64,000 bases of DNA. It comes from Shewanella zhangzhouensis. Lineage in GTDB: Bacteria > Pseudomonadota > Gammaproteobacteria > Enterobacterales > Shewanellaceae. Below are positions 25,925 to 35,401 of the stretch, piece after piece. The translations under genes and the position numbers were made by a program. Below the pieces are notes generated by a model, which was not told the origin of the DNA, made no database searches, and saw nothing but the letters and a program-made list of their open reading frames with translations. Within the stretch, counting starts at the first letter, position 1, and each line of letters begins with the position of its first letter. The stretch is taken from positions 1,796,501-1,860,500 of the forward strand of contig NZ_CP080414.1 of the NCBI RefSeq assembly GCF_019457615.1, in the 5' to 3' direction.

Positions 25925-27174
25925 TGCAGGATACTTTTCGTCAATATCGGGCGGGCGTGGTGCAAGCCCTGGGTGAGATGCTGCACCACAAATTACGCAC
26001 GGCACTGACGCTGCTGGGGATGATTTTTGGGGTAGGGGCGGTGATTGCCATGCTCAGCGTGGGCGAAGGCGCCGAGCGCGAAGCCCTGAAAATGATTGAG
26101 TCCATGGGGATTAAAAACCTGGTGGTCAATGCACGCCAATCGGAAGGGGAAGCCCTGAAAACTGTCCGCGAACACAGCATCGGCCTGAGTGTGCGTGACA
26201 TCGAGAGTGCCATGGAAACCCTGCCTTTTATCGAGGCATACAGCGCCGGTAAGCAGGTCAAGGTGTTTGGGCTTTTCAGTGTGCAGGGCCGCAGTGACGC
26301 GCTGGTGCAGGGCGTCACCCCCAGCTATTTTGATTTGAGCGCCCTGAAGCTTGCCGAGGGCCGACTCCTCAGCGCAGAAGATGAACAGCACTTCAGGCAG
26401 TTGGCGGTACTGGGGCCTGAAGCGGCACGCAGCCTGTTCCCCCGGGGGGACGCCGTTGGTCAGCGCATCAAAATCAACCATCAATGGTTTACCGTGGTTG
26501 GGGTGCTCGATGAAGGTGAAAAGGGCAAGTCGGCCATCGAAGGTGTCAAGGTAGGCGGCGAGCGTAATCAGGTGTTCATTCCGCTGGCGACTGCGCTGAA
26601 AAAAATGCAGTTCAAGCCCCTTGAAGACGAGCTGGATACCATCAAATTTGCCCTGAAAGAGGGAATAGACCCCTCACTTGCTGCGCAAAGCGTGGATCAT
26701 CTGTTATCCCGTCGTCATGGCAATGAGCAGGACTACGACATAGTGGTGCCCGCCGATCTGCTCGCTCAGCATCAGCGGACCCAGCAAATTTTCAATATTG
26801 TAATGGCCTGTGTGGCGGGAATTTCGCTGCTGGTGGGCGGTATAGGGATCATGAATATCATGCTGGCCACCATACTGGAGCGCACCTCCGAAATCGGTTT
26901 GCTGCGGGCGCTTGGCGCCACTCAAAAGGACATCGCCAGACAGTTTTTGATAGAGAGCATGGTGATTTCGGCCACCGGAGGCCTGATTGGTATTGGCGTG
27001 GGATTATTGCTGGCGCTGGTGATTTCGGCGGCGGCCGGTTGGCCTGTGGCCTGGTCGGTGTTCGCCATCCTCCTGTCACTCTTGGTGTGTATGGCTGTGG
27101 GGATAGGCTTTGGCCTGTATCCGGCCAAAAAGGCCGCCAGGCTCGACCCTATTGTGGCACTCCAGCGTGACTGA
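25921..27174 (+). CDS. MacB/FtsX-like ABC transporter permease
   Basis: A 417-residue permease with the MacB layout. One transmembrane helix near 27-48 is followed by a large periplasmic domain (about 50-290) and three helices in the C-terminal third, including the FtsX core GGIGIMNIMLATILERTSEIGLLRALGA. It pairs with the ATPase four genes upstream. No TolC-like gene is in the operon, so an unlinked outer-membrane channel would be needed. Its 3' end overlaps the convergent solute-binding gene by 26 bases, and there is no room for a simple terminator. Confidence 0.92.
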   Translation: MMQDTFRQYRAGVVQALGEMLHHKLRTALTLLGMIFGVGAVIAMLSVGEGAEREALKMIESMGIKNLVVNARQSEGEALKTVREHSIGLSVRDIESAMETLPFIEAYSAGKQVKVFGLFSVQGRSDALVQGVTPSYFDLSALKLAEGRLLSAEDEQHFRQLAVLGPEAARSLFPRGDAVGQRIKINHQWFTVVGVLDEGEKGKSAIEGVKVGGERNQVFIPLATALKKMQFKPLEDELDTIKFALKEGIDPSLAAQSVDHLLSRRHGNEQDYDIVVPADLLAQHQRTQQIFNIVMACVAGISLLVGGIGIMNIMLATILERTSEIGLLRALGATQKDIARQFLIESMVISATGGLIGIGVGLLLALVISAAAGWPVAWSVFAILLSLLVCMAVGIGFGLYPAKKAARLDPIVALQRD

Positions 27175-27955
27175 CGAGGGCCTCGCGGGACAGGTGATAC
27201 TCGCTCAATAGCCGGGCGAGTTCACCGGAACTCTCCAGCAGCCCAAACAAGGCCTGCAGATTGTTTAAATCCAGCGGGCTCTGTGGGTGTATCAGGGCGG
27301 TATGTTTGTACTGCTGGTCCACTATGGTCGACACCACCAGTTTTTGCGCCTTGTCCGGGAAGCTGCGCTGAAAGTAGCTGATATAGGCCTGGCTGATGGG
27401 AGCTACATCGGCCCGCCCCAGCAGCAAACCCTCGACGGCAGCGCGCGTGTCGGGCACCAGCTCTGCCAGAAATTGAGTCCTTAAAAAGTGTTCGTCGGAG
27501 TTGAATCCGGCAAAGCGGTAATGATACCCGCGCACCAGAAGCAGCCGCCGCTGGGCTAAATCGGTAAAGAAGCCCTCGCTGTTGGCCTCGGGGCTTCGGC
27601 CCACAAACACCTCACTGTCCAGGATCCCCAGAGGCAGTACCGCCTTTGGGATCTGTTGCCAGCCCCATTCAGGGCTTTCAAACAGAATGACGTCGAAGCG
27701 GCGGCGCTCAAACGCTTCATATCGCCGCTCAATGCTGGTGGGGACAAAAACGAATTCATAGTCCCCCTGAAGTCTGTTCAGGGTGTCGATAAGCTCTGGC
27801 ACCAATCCAGAGTAGTCGCCATGGTTTTCAACCACATAGGGTGGAAACGAGTAGCCGCCAACGGTGACGGTTTTAGGCGTGGCCCAGGCACTGACGGTGA
27901 TGGCACAGCTGAGTGTCAGCAGCAATAGGGTCACGCAGCGGCGAAAGAGAGTCAT
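27149..27955 (-). CDS. Periplasmic solute-binding protein-like (SBP_bac_3 family)
   Basis: A 268-residue exported protein with a signal peptide (cleavage near AWATP). The type 3 solute-binding fold is visible in VTVGGYSFPPYVVEN at the mature N-terminus and in GLVPELIDTLNRL and RRFDVILFESPEWG further on. No transporter genes are adjacent, so it may act as a stand-alone sensor or serve an unlinked permease. It converges on, and overlaps by 26 bases, the ABC permease gene. The ribosome site before ATG 27955 is weak. Confidence 0.8.
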   Translation of the reverse strand: MTLFRRCVTLLLLTLSCAITVSAWATPKTVTVGGYSFPPYVVENHGDYSGLVPELIDTLNRLQGDYEFVFVPTSIERRYEAFERRRFDVILFESPEWGWQQIPKAVLPLGILDSEVFVGRSPEANSEGFFTDLAQRRLLLVRGYHYRFAGFNSDEHFLRTQFLAELVPDTRAAVEGLLLGRADVAPISQAYISYFQRSFPDKAQKLVVSTIVDQQYKHTALIHPQSPLDLNNLQALFGLLESSGELARLLSEYHLSREALVSHAGVPQ

Positions 27956-28149
27956 GAATTCACAGGCCCTGAGACAATGGTTCAGCTACGGGCAAGCATA
28001 ACCCGAGCACACTCAAGTTTAAAATAGACCTTTGACGCATGATTGACGGTAAAATTCATCGAGGCAGGTCCCTTTAAGCGCTCTGCATTAGGCACGGATG
28101 GGTAGCAGGCAGGGATGAGCCTTATGAAGAAAATCAACCAGGAGCAAGT

Positions 28150-29241
28150 ATGCAGGGAAACGCAGCGCCACCCGATAAACCCAGTCCTATGGAGCCGCCA
28201 CTCTTGCCGGCGTCTCCCTCTGTTCGTGCTCAGTTGACACATTGGCTCGATGGTGGATATTTACGCAAGGGCGCCCTATCTCAATTGCCCGCGCTGGTGG
28301 AAACCTGTGAGTCCCGGTATCCACAACACTGGTTAAAGCCCCTTTACACCATGATGCTGTACCTGGGTGCCTTGTCCCTGGGGGCCGGGATTATTTTCTT
28401 TTTTGCCTATAACTGGGCGAGCCTGCACCATTTTGCCAAATTCGCCCTGGTGGAAGCGGCCATAGCATTCGCTGTGCTGGGCCTGTATACCGTGAGTCGG
28501 TTAGCGCCGGGAAGACAGGTCTCTTATTGGCTTACGGGTGCCCTGTTACTGCTGCTGGACCTGCTGGTGGGCGCCTTGTTGGCGCTGGTGGGACAGGTCT
28601 ATCAAACCGGCGCCGATCCCTGGCAGCTCTTTGCCATTTGGGCGGCATTTACCTTGCTGCCCGCACTCGCATATCGCAGCGATATGCTCTGGAGCGCCTT
28701 TTGGGCTCAGAGCAATCTGGCGCTGTGGCTCCATTTTGCCGATCTTGGCAGCCTCTGGGGCATAGTGGCTGACTTCGGTTGGGCGATACTCATTATTGCT
28801 GTCTGTAACCTGGGCCTGCATGGGCTCCTTGAAGTCGGGCAAAGACGCAGGTTGCGCCTATTTACCCAGCCCTTTGCCAATAACCTGGCGCTGACGACGG
28901 GCGTGGCAGGTTTAGCCTGGTTTGGTGCCTATCACACCCTGGATAGCCGACTTGGCTGGCAACATGGGGCACTCTTTTTCGCGCTGCTGGCCCTGGTGCC
29001 ACTGCTGTATCTTGTGTATCGGCGATGGTGCCTGCGGGTGACGGCGCTGGGCATTTGGGGCTTTGCCATCATTGCCGAGTCAAGCATGCTGCTGGCGAGG
29101 CTGCTGTTTGAGGGAGGCGAGCCAGCGGGCAGTTTTTTGCTGGTGGGCTGCTATGTGATTGGTTGCAGCAGCGGCCTTGCTATTTATCTCAAGGGCCTGG
29201 TTCGGGATGGCAAGCTGCAGGAGATGCAACATGGTGAATAA
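28150..29241 (+). CDS. DUF2157 family membrane protein
   Basis: A 363-residue protein with a soluble N-terminal region of about 70 residues, then nine or ten hydrophobic segments. The first of these, LGALSLGAGIIFFFAYNW, is the hallmark of DUF2157. Function is unknown. The gene is the first of three that overlap end to start (DUF2157, DUF4401-like, GDYXXLXY), a set often found together. The ATG at 28150 follows a GGAG site. Confidence 0.88.
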   Translation: MQGNAAPPDKPSPMEPPLLPASPSVRAQLTHWLDGGYLRKGALSQLPALVETCESRYPQHWLKPLYTMMLYLGALSLGAGIIFFFAYNWASLHHFAKFALVEAAIAFAVLGLYTVSRLAPGRQVSYWLTGALLLLLDLLVGALLALVGQVYQTGADPWQLFAIWAAFTLLPALAYRSDMLWSAFWAQSNLALWLHFADLGSLWGIVADFGWAILIIAVCNLGLHGLLEVGQRRRLRLFTQPFANNLALTTGVAGLAWFGAYHTLDSRLGWQHGALFFALLALVPLLYLVYRRWCLRVTALGIWGFAIIAESSMLLARLLFEGGEPAGSFLLVGCYVIGCSSGLAIYLKGLVRDGKLQEMQHGE

Positions 29242-30277
29242 ATCGAAGCTTTGGCAGGGGCTTGTTGAGCAAGGCCTGACAACCCGGGACACCTTGCCCG
29301 AGCATCATCATGGACCTCTGTGGTTAACCCTGCTTACCGGCTTGTCCGGTTGGGTCGCCGCCTTCTTTTTTCTGGGGTTTTCTGTGGTCCTGGTGGAAGA
29401 GTTTTCCCGGTTTGAAGACAAGATGGCCTTGGTGGTGGGGCTGATTTACGCCGTTATCGCCAGGGGCATTTACAGCCAGAGCAAGGGAGTGGAGTTTCTC
29501 ATTCAGCTTGGTTTTGCCATTAACCTTGCCGCCATGCTCGCGACCCTGTGGGGGCTTGCCCATTACTTTGACGATCCAGGTGTTGTGTATTGGTTGTCCG
29601 GTGCTTGCCTGCTGGCGCTGAACGGCTGGTTTTGCCGTTATGGCGCTGATGGGCAGCTGTCGGTATTTGGTGCTCTGGTGCTGCTGACCCAGGCTTTCGA
29701 CAGTGTGAAGTGCGCGCAGTGGGTGTTACCGGTATTGATACTGGGGCTGGGGTTGGTCAATGGCCTTTGGCAGCCCTGGATACGCCTGCGCCTTTGGGGT
29801 TTGCACCCGTTCGCGCGGCGATTATCCCATGGGATGGTGCTGCTGGTGCTGACATTACCCCTGGTGCTGGATGAGCAGCTGCTGTATCTGGGGACTGGCT
29901 GGGCACTCGCGGGGCAGGACGGTTGGGCGCTCAGCATCGCCAAGGCCGCCAGTTACCTGATGTTCATCATCTTTTGTGCCGCCATACTCCGGCGGCTCAA
30001 GGTGCCGGTGTTGGGCATGATATTGGGCACACTGGGTTTAACGCTGCTTTTCAGCCAGTTTTCCGGGCTGGCCCTTGCCATGGTACTGTGGCTCTTTGGT
30101 TGGCTTCGCCGGGAGCGGCTCTATGTGCTACTGGCCTCTATGGGGGCGCTCCTCTATTTCAGTGCTTACTACTATGAGTTGTCGCTGACTCTCCTGTACA
30201 AATCCATCGTGCTGATGGGGCTGGGTATCCTGTTACTGTCGGTGGGATTTATTCTTTCTCGCAGGGAGGCATCATGA
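29231..30277 (+). CDS. DUF4401 family membrane protein
   Basis: A 348-residue protein with a short soluble N-terminus and about ten hydrophobic helices, including SGWVAAFFFLGFSVVLVEEF and a C-terminal pair ending RREAS. It fits DUF4401, the usual partner of DUF2157. It overlaps DUF2157 by 11 bases and the next gene by 4 bases, so the three are translationally coupled. The start at 29231 follows an AGGAGATGC-like site. Function unknown. Confidence 0.85.
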   Translation: MVNKSKLWQGLVEQGLTTRDTLPEHHHGPLWLTLLTGLSGWVAAFFFLGFSVVLVEEFSRFEDKMALVVGLIYAVIARGIYSQSKGVEFLIQLGFAINLAAMLATLWGLAHYFDDPGVVYWLSGACLLALNGWFCRYGADGQLSVFGALVLLTQAFDSVKCAQWVLPVLILGLGLVNGLWQPWIRLRLWGLHPFARRLSHGMVLLVLTLPLVLDEQLLYLGTGWALAGQDGWALSIAKAASYLMFIIFCAAILRRLKVPVLGMILGTLGLTLLFSQFSGLALAMVLWLFGWLRRERLYVLLASMGALLYFSAYYYELSLTLLYKSIVLMGLGILLLSVGFILSRREAS

Positions 30278-30774
30278 AAGGACATCACGCATTCTGGTTA
30301 ACCCTCATCGCCACTTTCGGGTTGTTGGCGGTAATTAATGTCGACATTGCCTCAAAGGAGCGGCAGCTTGCCGAGGGCACAGTGGTGCGGTTTGCGTTGG
30401 CTCCCGTCGACCCAAGATCTTTAATGCAGGGCGACTATATGGCGCTCGCATATGCACTCGAAACGCCCATATTGGGCGCCCTGACCGAGGAAGAGCGTGC
30501 CGGCAGCCTGAATGCTTATGTGTGGGTGACCCTGGATGAGCATGCCCAGGCGCACTTTGTCGCCATTGACCGAGGGGAGCCAAAGCCTGCCGATGTGCAG
30601 CGCGTACAATTCCGGCTGCGGGACGGACAAATAAAGCTGGCCAGCAACGCCTGGTTTTTTGAAGAAGGCAGTGCTGCGCGCTTCGATATCGCCAGGTACG
30701 GTGAGTTCCGCTTGGGCGATGATGGCACAGTGCTGCTCAGCGCCCTGCTGGACGAGCAATTCAATGTGTTATAG
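30274..30774 (+). CDS. GDYXXLXY domain protein
   Basis: A 166-residue protein with one N-terminal membrane helix (about 7-24) and the defining motif G53-D-Y-M-A-L-A-Y60 in PVDPRSLMQGDYMALAY. The rest is a beta-rich domain, probably outside the inner membrane. It is the conserved third member of the DUF2157/DUF4401 set. A role as an envelope sensor or accessory has no direct support here. The ATG at 30274 overlaps the DUF4401 stop. Confidence 0.88.
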   Translation: MKGHHAFWLTLIATFGLLAVINVDIASKERQLAEGTVVRFALAPVDPRSLMQGDYMALAYALETPILGALTEEERAGSLNAYVWVTLDEHAQAHFVAIDRGEPKPADVQRVQFRLRDGQIKLASNAWFFEEGSAARFDIARYGEFRLGDDGTVLLSALLDEQFNVL

Positions 30775-31033
30775 CTATAAAAATTAGCCAGGTTGTGTAA
30801 TGGGAGCAGGGTCTGGAAGGCTACTGGAACGCACCGTCCTTAGCCGGGTTTGATACTTTCTGAGGTTAACCATACAAAAGTGGTAATTGCTTTACATATG
30901 ACACCCATCTGTAACATTTCTGATGTAGAATCGGTTCCGATTTTCACAGAATGTCTGGGTAAATCAATACGATAAAGTATGTTGTGCGGATAATTATATA
31001 AAAAGCACATCCACAATTTTTAGGGGTTAACAC

Positions 31034-33868
31034 ATGAAAACCAAAGCGTCCCTGGTCGCTCTGGCGTTGGCGGGTGTCTCTGCCAATGTCTTTGCCGCCG
31101 ACAACCTCGTCATTTCCGAATATGTCGAAGGTTCCAGTAACAACAAAGCCATTGAACTCTACAATCCAACCGCGGCTGCGGTAGACCTGAGCCAATATCA
31201 GCTTAAGTTCTACTTTAACGGCAACACCACCGCAGGCAGCAACATTGCTCTCAGCGGGATCCTGGCCCCCGGCGCCACCTTTGTGGTTGCCGACAACGAT
31301 GCCAGCGCTGACATTTTAAGCCGTACCCAACTTGCCAGTAATGCCAGCTTCTTTAACGGTGATGATGCCATAGTGCTTGAACACCTTGGCAGTGTTATCG
31401 ACAGCCTGGGCCAGATTGGTGTGGACCCCGGCAGCCAGTGGGGCAGCGGTTTGTTGTCCACTGCCGACAACACCCTGCGCCGTGATGCCGCCAACCTGAT
31501 TGCTGACACAGATCCCTTCGATGCTGTGACCTTAAGCACCTGGATTGGGTTTGAGCAGGACGATTTCTCCAACCTGGGCCAGTTTTCCAGCGGTCCAACT
31601 GACCCCACTGACCCAACTGACCCACCGGCAGAGGGCCTGGTGTGCGGTACGTCCGCCACTGCCATCCACAGCATTCAGGGCGCAGATGCAGCCAGCCCTC
31701 TGGTTGGCCAAATTGTAGAAGTGGAAGCCCTGGTCGTCAGTAATCAGGAGGCAGGCCTCAAGGGCGTGTTCCTGCAAATGGCGGACGCCGAGCAGGATAG
31801 CGATGCACAAACCTCCGAAGGTGTGTTCCTGTATACCGGCAACGCACCTACTGGCTATCAGGTGGGCGACCGGGTTCGCGTCAAAGCCAAGGTGGTGGAA
31901 TATCAGGGCCTGACCGAGCTGACTAACCTCACCGACAAGACGCTTTGCGCCACGGCTCAGCCGCTGCCAACTGCTGCCGCCCTTAGCCTGCCGGTAACCG
32001 ATGTGACCGAGCTTGAAGCCTTTGAAGGCATGCTGGTTAATTTCAGCCAGAATCTGGTGGTGAATGAGGTTTATAACCTGGGCCGCTACGGCGAAATCAT
32101 GTTGGGTGGCAGTCGTCACTTTATCGGTACTCAGGTTGCTGCCCCCGGCGCCGATGCCGTTGCCGTCACCGCCGCCAACCAGCGTGACAGCATTTTGCTG
32201 GACGATGGCCGCACCAGCCAGAATCCTGATCCCGTGATTTACCCTGCGCCCGGCCTCAGTGCCACCAACACTGTGCGTGTAGGTGATACCGTGACCAACC
32301 TGACTGCCGTCATGCACTATGGTTTTGGTGTGTACCGCCTGATGCCAGTGGATACAGTCAACTTTGTTGCCAGCAATCCGCGTGCCGATGCACCGGCGCT
32401 GGATGCGGGTAACCTCAAGGTCGCCAGCTTCAACGTGCTGAATTACTTCAATGGTGATGGCCTGGGCGGCGGTTTCCCCACCGCGCGCGGTGCCAATACC
32501 GCCGTGGAATTTGAGCGCCAGCGCGCGAAAATCATCAGTGCCATGAAGGCCATCGATGCCGATGTACTGGGCCTGATGGAAATCGAAAATGATGGCTTCG
32601 GCAGCGAGTCGGCCATTGCCGATCTGGTCAACGGTTTGAATGCCGCCACCGAAGCGGGTCGCTACAGCTATATCAATCCGGGTGTGGCAGCCATAGGCAC
32701 AGATGCCATCAGCGTGGGTATCATCTATCGCGCTGACCGGGTGACGCCAGAAGGCGCTGCCGCCATTCTCGACAGCAGCAACTCGGCTGTGGATGAAGAA
32801 GGCAAGGTACTGTTCAACGACCAGAAAAACCGCCCCATGCTGGCTCAGGCCTTCCGTCATCTGGAAACTGACGAGTCTGTGGTGGTTGCGGTAAACCACT
32901 TCAAGTCCAAGGGCAGTGACTGTGTGGCCGAAAATGACCCGGATCTGGGTGATGGCCAGGGCAACTGCAACCTGACCCGTACCCGCGCCGCCAAAGCCGT
33001 GGGAGAGTTCCTGAACACTGAGTTTGCTGACGCCCCTGTGCTGGTGATTGGCGACCTTAACTCCTACGCCATGGAAAACCCACTGACGGCATTGAATGAG
33101 GCCGGGCTGACCGAGCTCTTTGCTCATCTGGGTAAAGAAGCGGCCTACTCTTATGTGTTCTCCGGTGAGTCTGGTCAGCTCGACCATGCACTGGCGAGCG
33201 CCGCCTTGCTGGACAAGGTGGTGGATGTGACCGAATGGCACATCAACACCGACGAGCCACGCATTCTTGACTACAACGTCGAGTTCAAGAGTGCAGGGCA
33301 GGTGGAGTCCCTCTACAGCATGGATGCCTATCGTTCATCGGATCACGACCCCGTGGTGATTTCACTGCAGCTGGAACGCGCCAATGAACTGCCTGTTGCC
33401 AACTTCAGCTATGAGGTGCGTGGTCGCAAGGCGGCGTTCGTGGCCAATGCCACCGATGCCGATGGTGACATAGTCGCCATTCACTGGAACTTTGGTGATG
33501 GTACTGAGGCCATGGGGGATGCGGTTGAGCACAAGTTTGCCAAGCGCGGTGTGTATCAGGTGAGCCTGACCGTGACCGATAATCTGGGTGGCAGCACCAC
33601 GGTGACACAGCAGGTAGGGGTTGGCGTAAACGCCGACAATCAGGCGCCTGTGGCTGCCATCGAACATCTGGATTTTGGTCTGTTCCATGTGTTCGTTTCA
33701 GCAAGCTACGATACCGATGGTCGCATCCGCAAGCAGCTGTGGCAGTTTAACGACGGCGTCCGTTTCGCAAGCTCCGTGGTGCTGCGCCGCGCTGGCCGTG
33801 CCACTGAGGTCAACCTCACAGTGACTGACAACGATGGGGCTACCGACAGCACCAGCTTAAGCTTTTAA
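31034..33868 (+). CDS. exeM: ExeM/NucH-type extracellular nuclease
   Basis: A 944-residue secreted protein. A signal peptide (1-21, ending VFAA) is followed by a lamin-tail domain (about 22-185), a PTDP-repeat linker (about 188-198), an OB-fold region (about 205-300), an endonuclease/exonuclease/phosphatase domain (about 458-780), and PKD-like domains (about 785-944). In the nuclease domain, FNVLNYF, a conserved MEIEND glutamate, GDLNSY (near 672) and SSDHDPV (near 766) can be seen. In Shewanella, ExeM degrades extracellular DNA and affects biofilm. Unlike many secreted relatives it shows no C-terminal GlyGly-CTERM anchor; it ends in STSLSF. A terminator follows. Confidence 0.93.
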   Translation: MKTKASLVALALAGVSANVFAADNLVISEYVEGSSNNKAIELYNPTAAAVDLSQYQLKFYFNGNTTAGSNIALSGILAPGATFVVADNDASADILSRTQLASNASFFNGDDAIVLEHLGSVIDSLGQIGVDPGSQWGSGLLSTADNTLRRDAANLIADTDPFDAVTLSTWIGFEQDDFSNLGQFSSGPTDPTDPTDPPAEGLVCGTSATAIHSIQGADAASPLVGQIVEVEALVVSNQEAGLKGVFLQMADAEQDSDAQTSEGVFLYTGNAPTGYQVGDRVRVKAKVVEYQGLTELTNLTDKTLCATAQPLPTAAALSLPVTDVTELEAFEGMLVNFSQNLVVNEVYNLGRYGEIMLGGSRHFIGTQVAAPGADAVAVTAANQRDSILLDDGRTSQNPDPVIYPAPGLSATNTVRVGDTVTNLTAVMHYGFGVYRLMPVDTVNFVASNPRADAPALDAGNLKVASFNVLNYFNGDGLGGGFPTARGANTAVEFERQRAKIISAMKAIDADVLGLMEIENDGFGSESAIADLVNGLNAATEAGRYSYINPGVAAIGTDAISVGIIYRADRVTPEGAAAILDSSNSAVDEEGKVLFNDQKNRPMLAQAFRHLETDESVVVAVNHFKSKGSDCVAENDPDLGDGQGNCNLTRTRAAKAVGEFLNTEFADAPVLVIGDLNSYAMENPLTALNEAGLTELFAHLGKEAAYSYVFSGESGQLDHALASAALLDKVVDVTEWHINTDEPRILDYNVEFKSAGQVESLYSMDAYRSSDHDPVVISLQLERANELPVANFSYEVRGRKAAFVANATDADGDIVAIHWNFGDGTEAMGDAVEHKFAKRGVYQVSLTVTDNLGGSTTVTQQVGVGVNADNQAPVAAIEHLDFGLFHVFVSASYDTDGRIRKQLWQFNDGVRFASSVVLRRAGRATEVNLTVTDNDGATDSTSLSF

Positions 33869-33950
33869 GCACACAGCAAACGGTCTGCACTCTGGCTGAC
33901 TGGCTGTTCAGGAGATGCTGACCGCTTGGCCCTTTGAAAAGTAAGGGCAG

Positions 33951-33980
33951 AAAAAGCCGGCGCCATGCGCCGGTTTTTTA
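33951..33980 (+). terminator. Rho-independent terminator of exeM
   Basis: AAGCCGGCGC / GCGCCGG stem followed by TTTTTT. Confidence 0.85.
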
Positions 33981-34252
33981 TTTGAGTTCGCCCCTCACCC
34001 CACTGACACCTCCGCCCAAGGGAGCTGGGTATTCATGGCGGTATGATGGTCTGGGATGGTTCATCCTGCGCTTTGTTCATGGTTTTGCGAGTCGAACAAA
34101 AACGAAAATCTGCGACTTAATCGTGCTTTCTTCGGGGTATTGGGGCGTACATTGGCCTTATGAAGGTATGCATTCTTGATGGTGGCCCTGATGTCGATTG
34201 GTTTACCATGTCATTGATATTATGAATTATCTGAATTTTGTGGAGTCTTTCG
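33981..34252 (+). other. Intergenic region upstream of acr3
   Basis: Together with the terminator this makes a gap of about 380 bases. I see no convincing gene; a short open frame at 33934-34179 has no ribosome site and no recognisable content. The part next to acr3 is AT-rich (34205-34240), which suits a promoter, but I see no clear ArsR-type operator. Confidence 0.5.
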
Positions 34253-35329
34253 ATGACGACCAATAGTTGTACTGATTTGCCAATCAGCCAAAAGATGAGT
34301 TTTCTCGACCGCAATCTGACCCTGTGGATCTTTGTCGCCATGGCCTTGGGGGTGGCACTGGGCTATCTGTTTCCCGGTATTGCGCAGCTTAATGAGGCAA
34401 TGTCCGTTGGCTCTACCAACGTGCCGCTGGCGATTGGCCTCATCCTGATGATGTATCCACCACTTGCCAAGGTGAACTATGCCACCATGGGCACCATGGC
34501 AAGGGATCGCCGTGCCATCACCCTGTCGCTGCTGATGAACTGGTTGATTGGTCCGATATTGATGTTTGCCATAGCGCTGCTGTTTTTACGGGACTACCCG
34601 GGTTATATGGTCGGCCTGATTTTGATTGGCCTTGCCCGCTGTATCGCCATGGTGCTGGTATGGAATGACCTTGCCGGCGGCAGCAAGGAATATGGTGCAG
34701 GACTGGTGGCCTTAAACAGTGCGTTTCAAATTCTGACCTACAGCTTTATGGCGTGGCTGTTTATTACAGTCCTGCCCCCACTGTTTGGGCTGCAGGGGTT
34801 TGCCGTGGATATCACCATGCTGGATATTGCCAAGAGCGTGCTGATTTATCTGGGTATTCCCTTTATTGCTGGTTTCCTGAGCCGTAAATACCTGATTAGG
34901 GCGAAGGGCGAGCAGTGGTACACAGAACGCTTTATCCCGGCTATTTCACCCATCACGCTGATAGCGCTCCTGGCAACCATAGTGCTGATGTTCAGTCTCA
35001 AGGGGGAAATGATAGTGCAGCTGCCCATGGATGTGCTGCGGGTGGCCCTTCCTCTGGTGCTCTACTTTGTGCTGATGTTTTTCTCCAGCTTCTTTATTGG
35101 TAAAAAGCTTGGGCTTCCCTACGATAAAAACGCCTCCATAGCCTTTACCGCCACGGGAAATAACTTTGAGTTGGCCATTGCCGTTTCGATTGCGGTATTC
35201 GGTTTGAGTTCAGATCAGGCGTTTGCCGGTGTGATAGGTCCGCTGGTGGAGGTACCTGTGCTTATCCTGCTGGTTAACCTGGCCCTTCGCTTCAAGCGGC
35301 ATTACGCCAAGTCTATGAGTGCGTCCTGA
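34253..35329 (+). CDS. acr3: ACR3 family arsenite efflux transporter
   Basis: A 358-residue inner-membrane protein with about ten hydrophobic helices. It has the ACR3 signature LARCIAMVLVWNDLAGG with the essential cysteine, and the conserved FTATGNNFELAIAVSIAVFG and GPLVEVPVLI segments. ACR3 proteins export arsenite using the proton motive force. No arsR, arsC or arsenic methylase gene is adjacent, so it is an orphan. I chose ATG 34253 with GGAG upstream, since the 34238 reading has no ribosome site. Confidence 0.92.
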   Translation: MTTNSCTDLPISQKMSFLDRNLTLWIFVAMALGVALGYLFPGIAQLNEAMSVGSTNVPLAIGLILMMYPPLAKVNYATMGTMARDRRAITLSLLMNWLIGPILMFAIALLFLRDYPGYMVGLILIGLARCIAMVLVWNDLAGGSKEYGAGLVALNSAFQILTYSFMAWLFITVLPPLFGLQGFAVDITMLDIAKSVLIYLGIPFIAGFLSRKYLIRAKGEQWYTERFIPAISPITLIALLATIVLMFSLKGEMIVQLPMDVLRVALPLVLYFVLMFFSSFFIGKKLGLPYDKNASIAFTATGNNFELAIAVSIAVFGLSSDQAFAGVIGPLVEVPVLILLVNLALRFKRHYAKSMSAS

Positions 35330-35401
35330 CGCCTATGGCGCTAACGCTGAATCACTCCGAGCCTTAGATCCAGTGACCAATACCCCAAGGATAGTAATCA
35401 A

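Noticed and set aside
31532..33241. Very long open frame (569 codons) antisense to exeM
   Set aside because: It mirrors the coding bias of exeM, has no ribosome site or recognisable domain, and contains unlikely His/Gly-rich composition.
33934..34179. Possible 81-residue protein before acr3
   Set aside because: The frame begins inside the exeM terminator and has no ribosome site or recognisable motif.
34216..34231. Possible ArsR operator before acr3
   Set aside because: The GATA...TATC symmetry is only four bases per arm and does not resemble a known ArsR box well.
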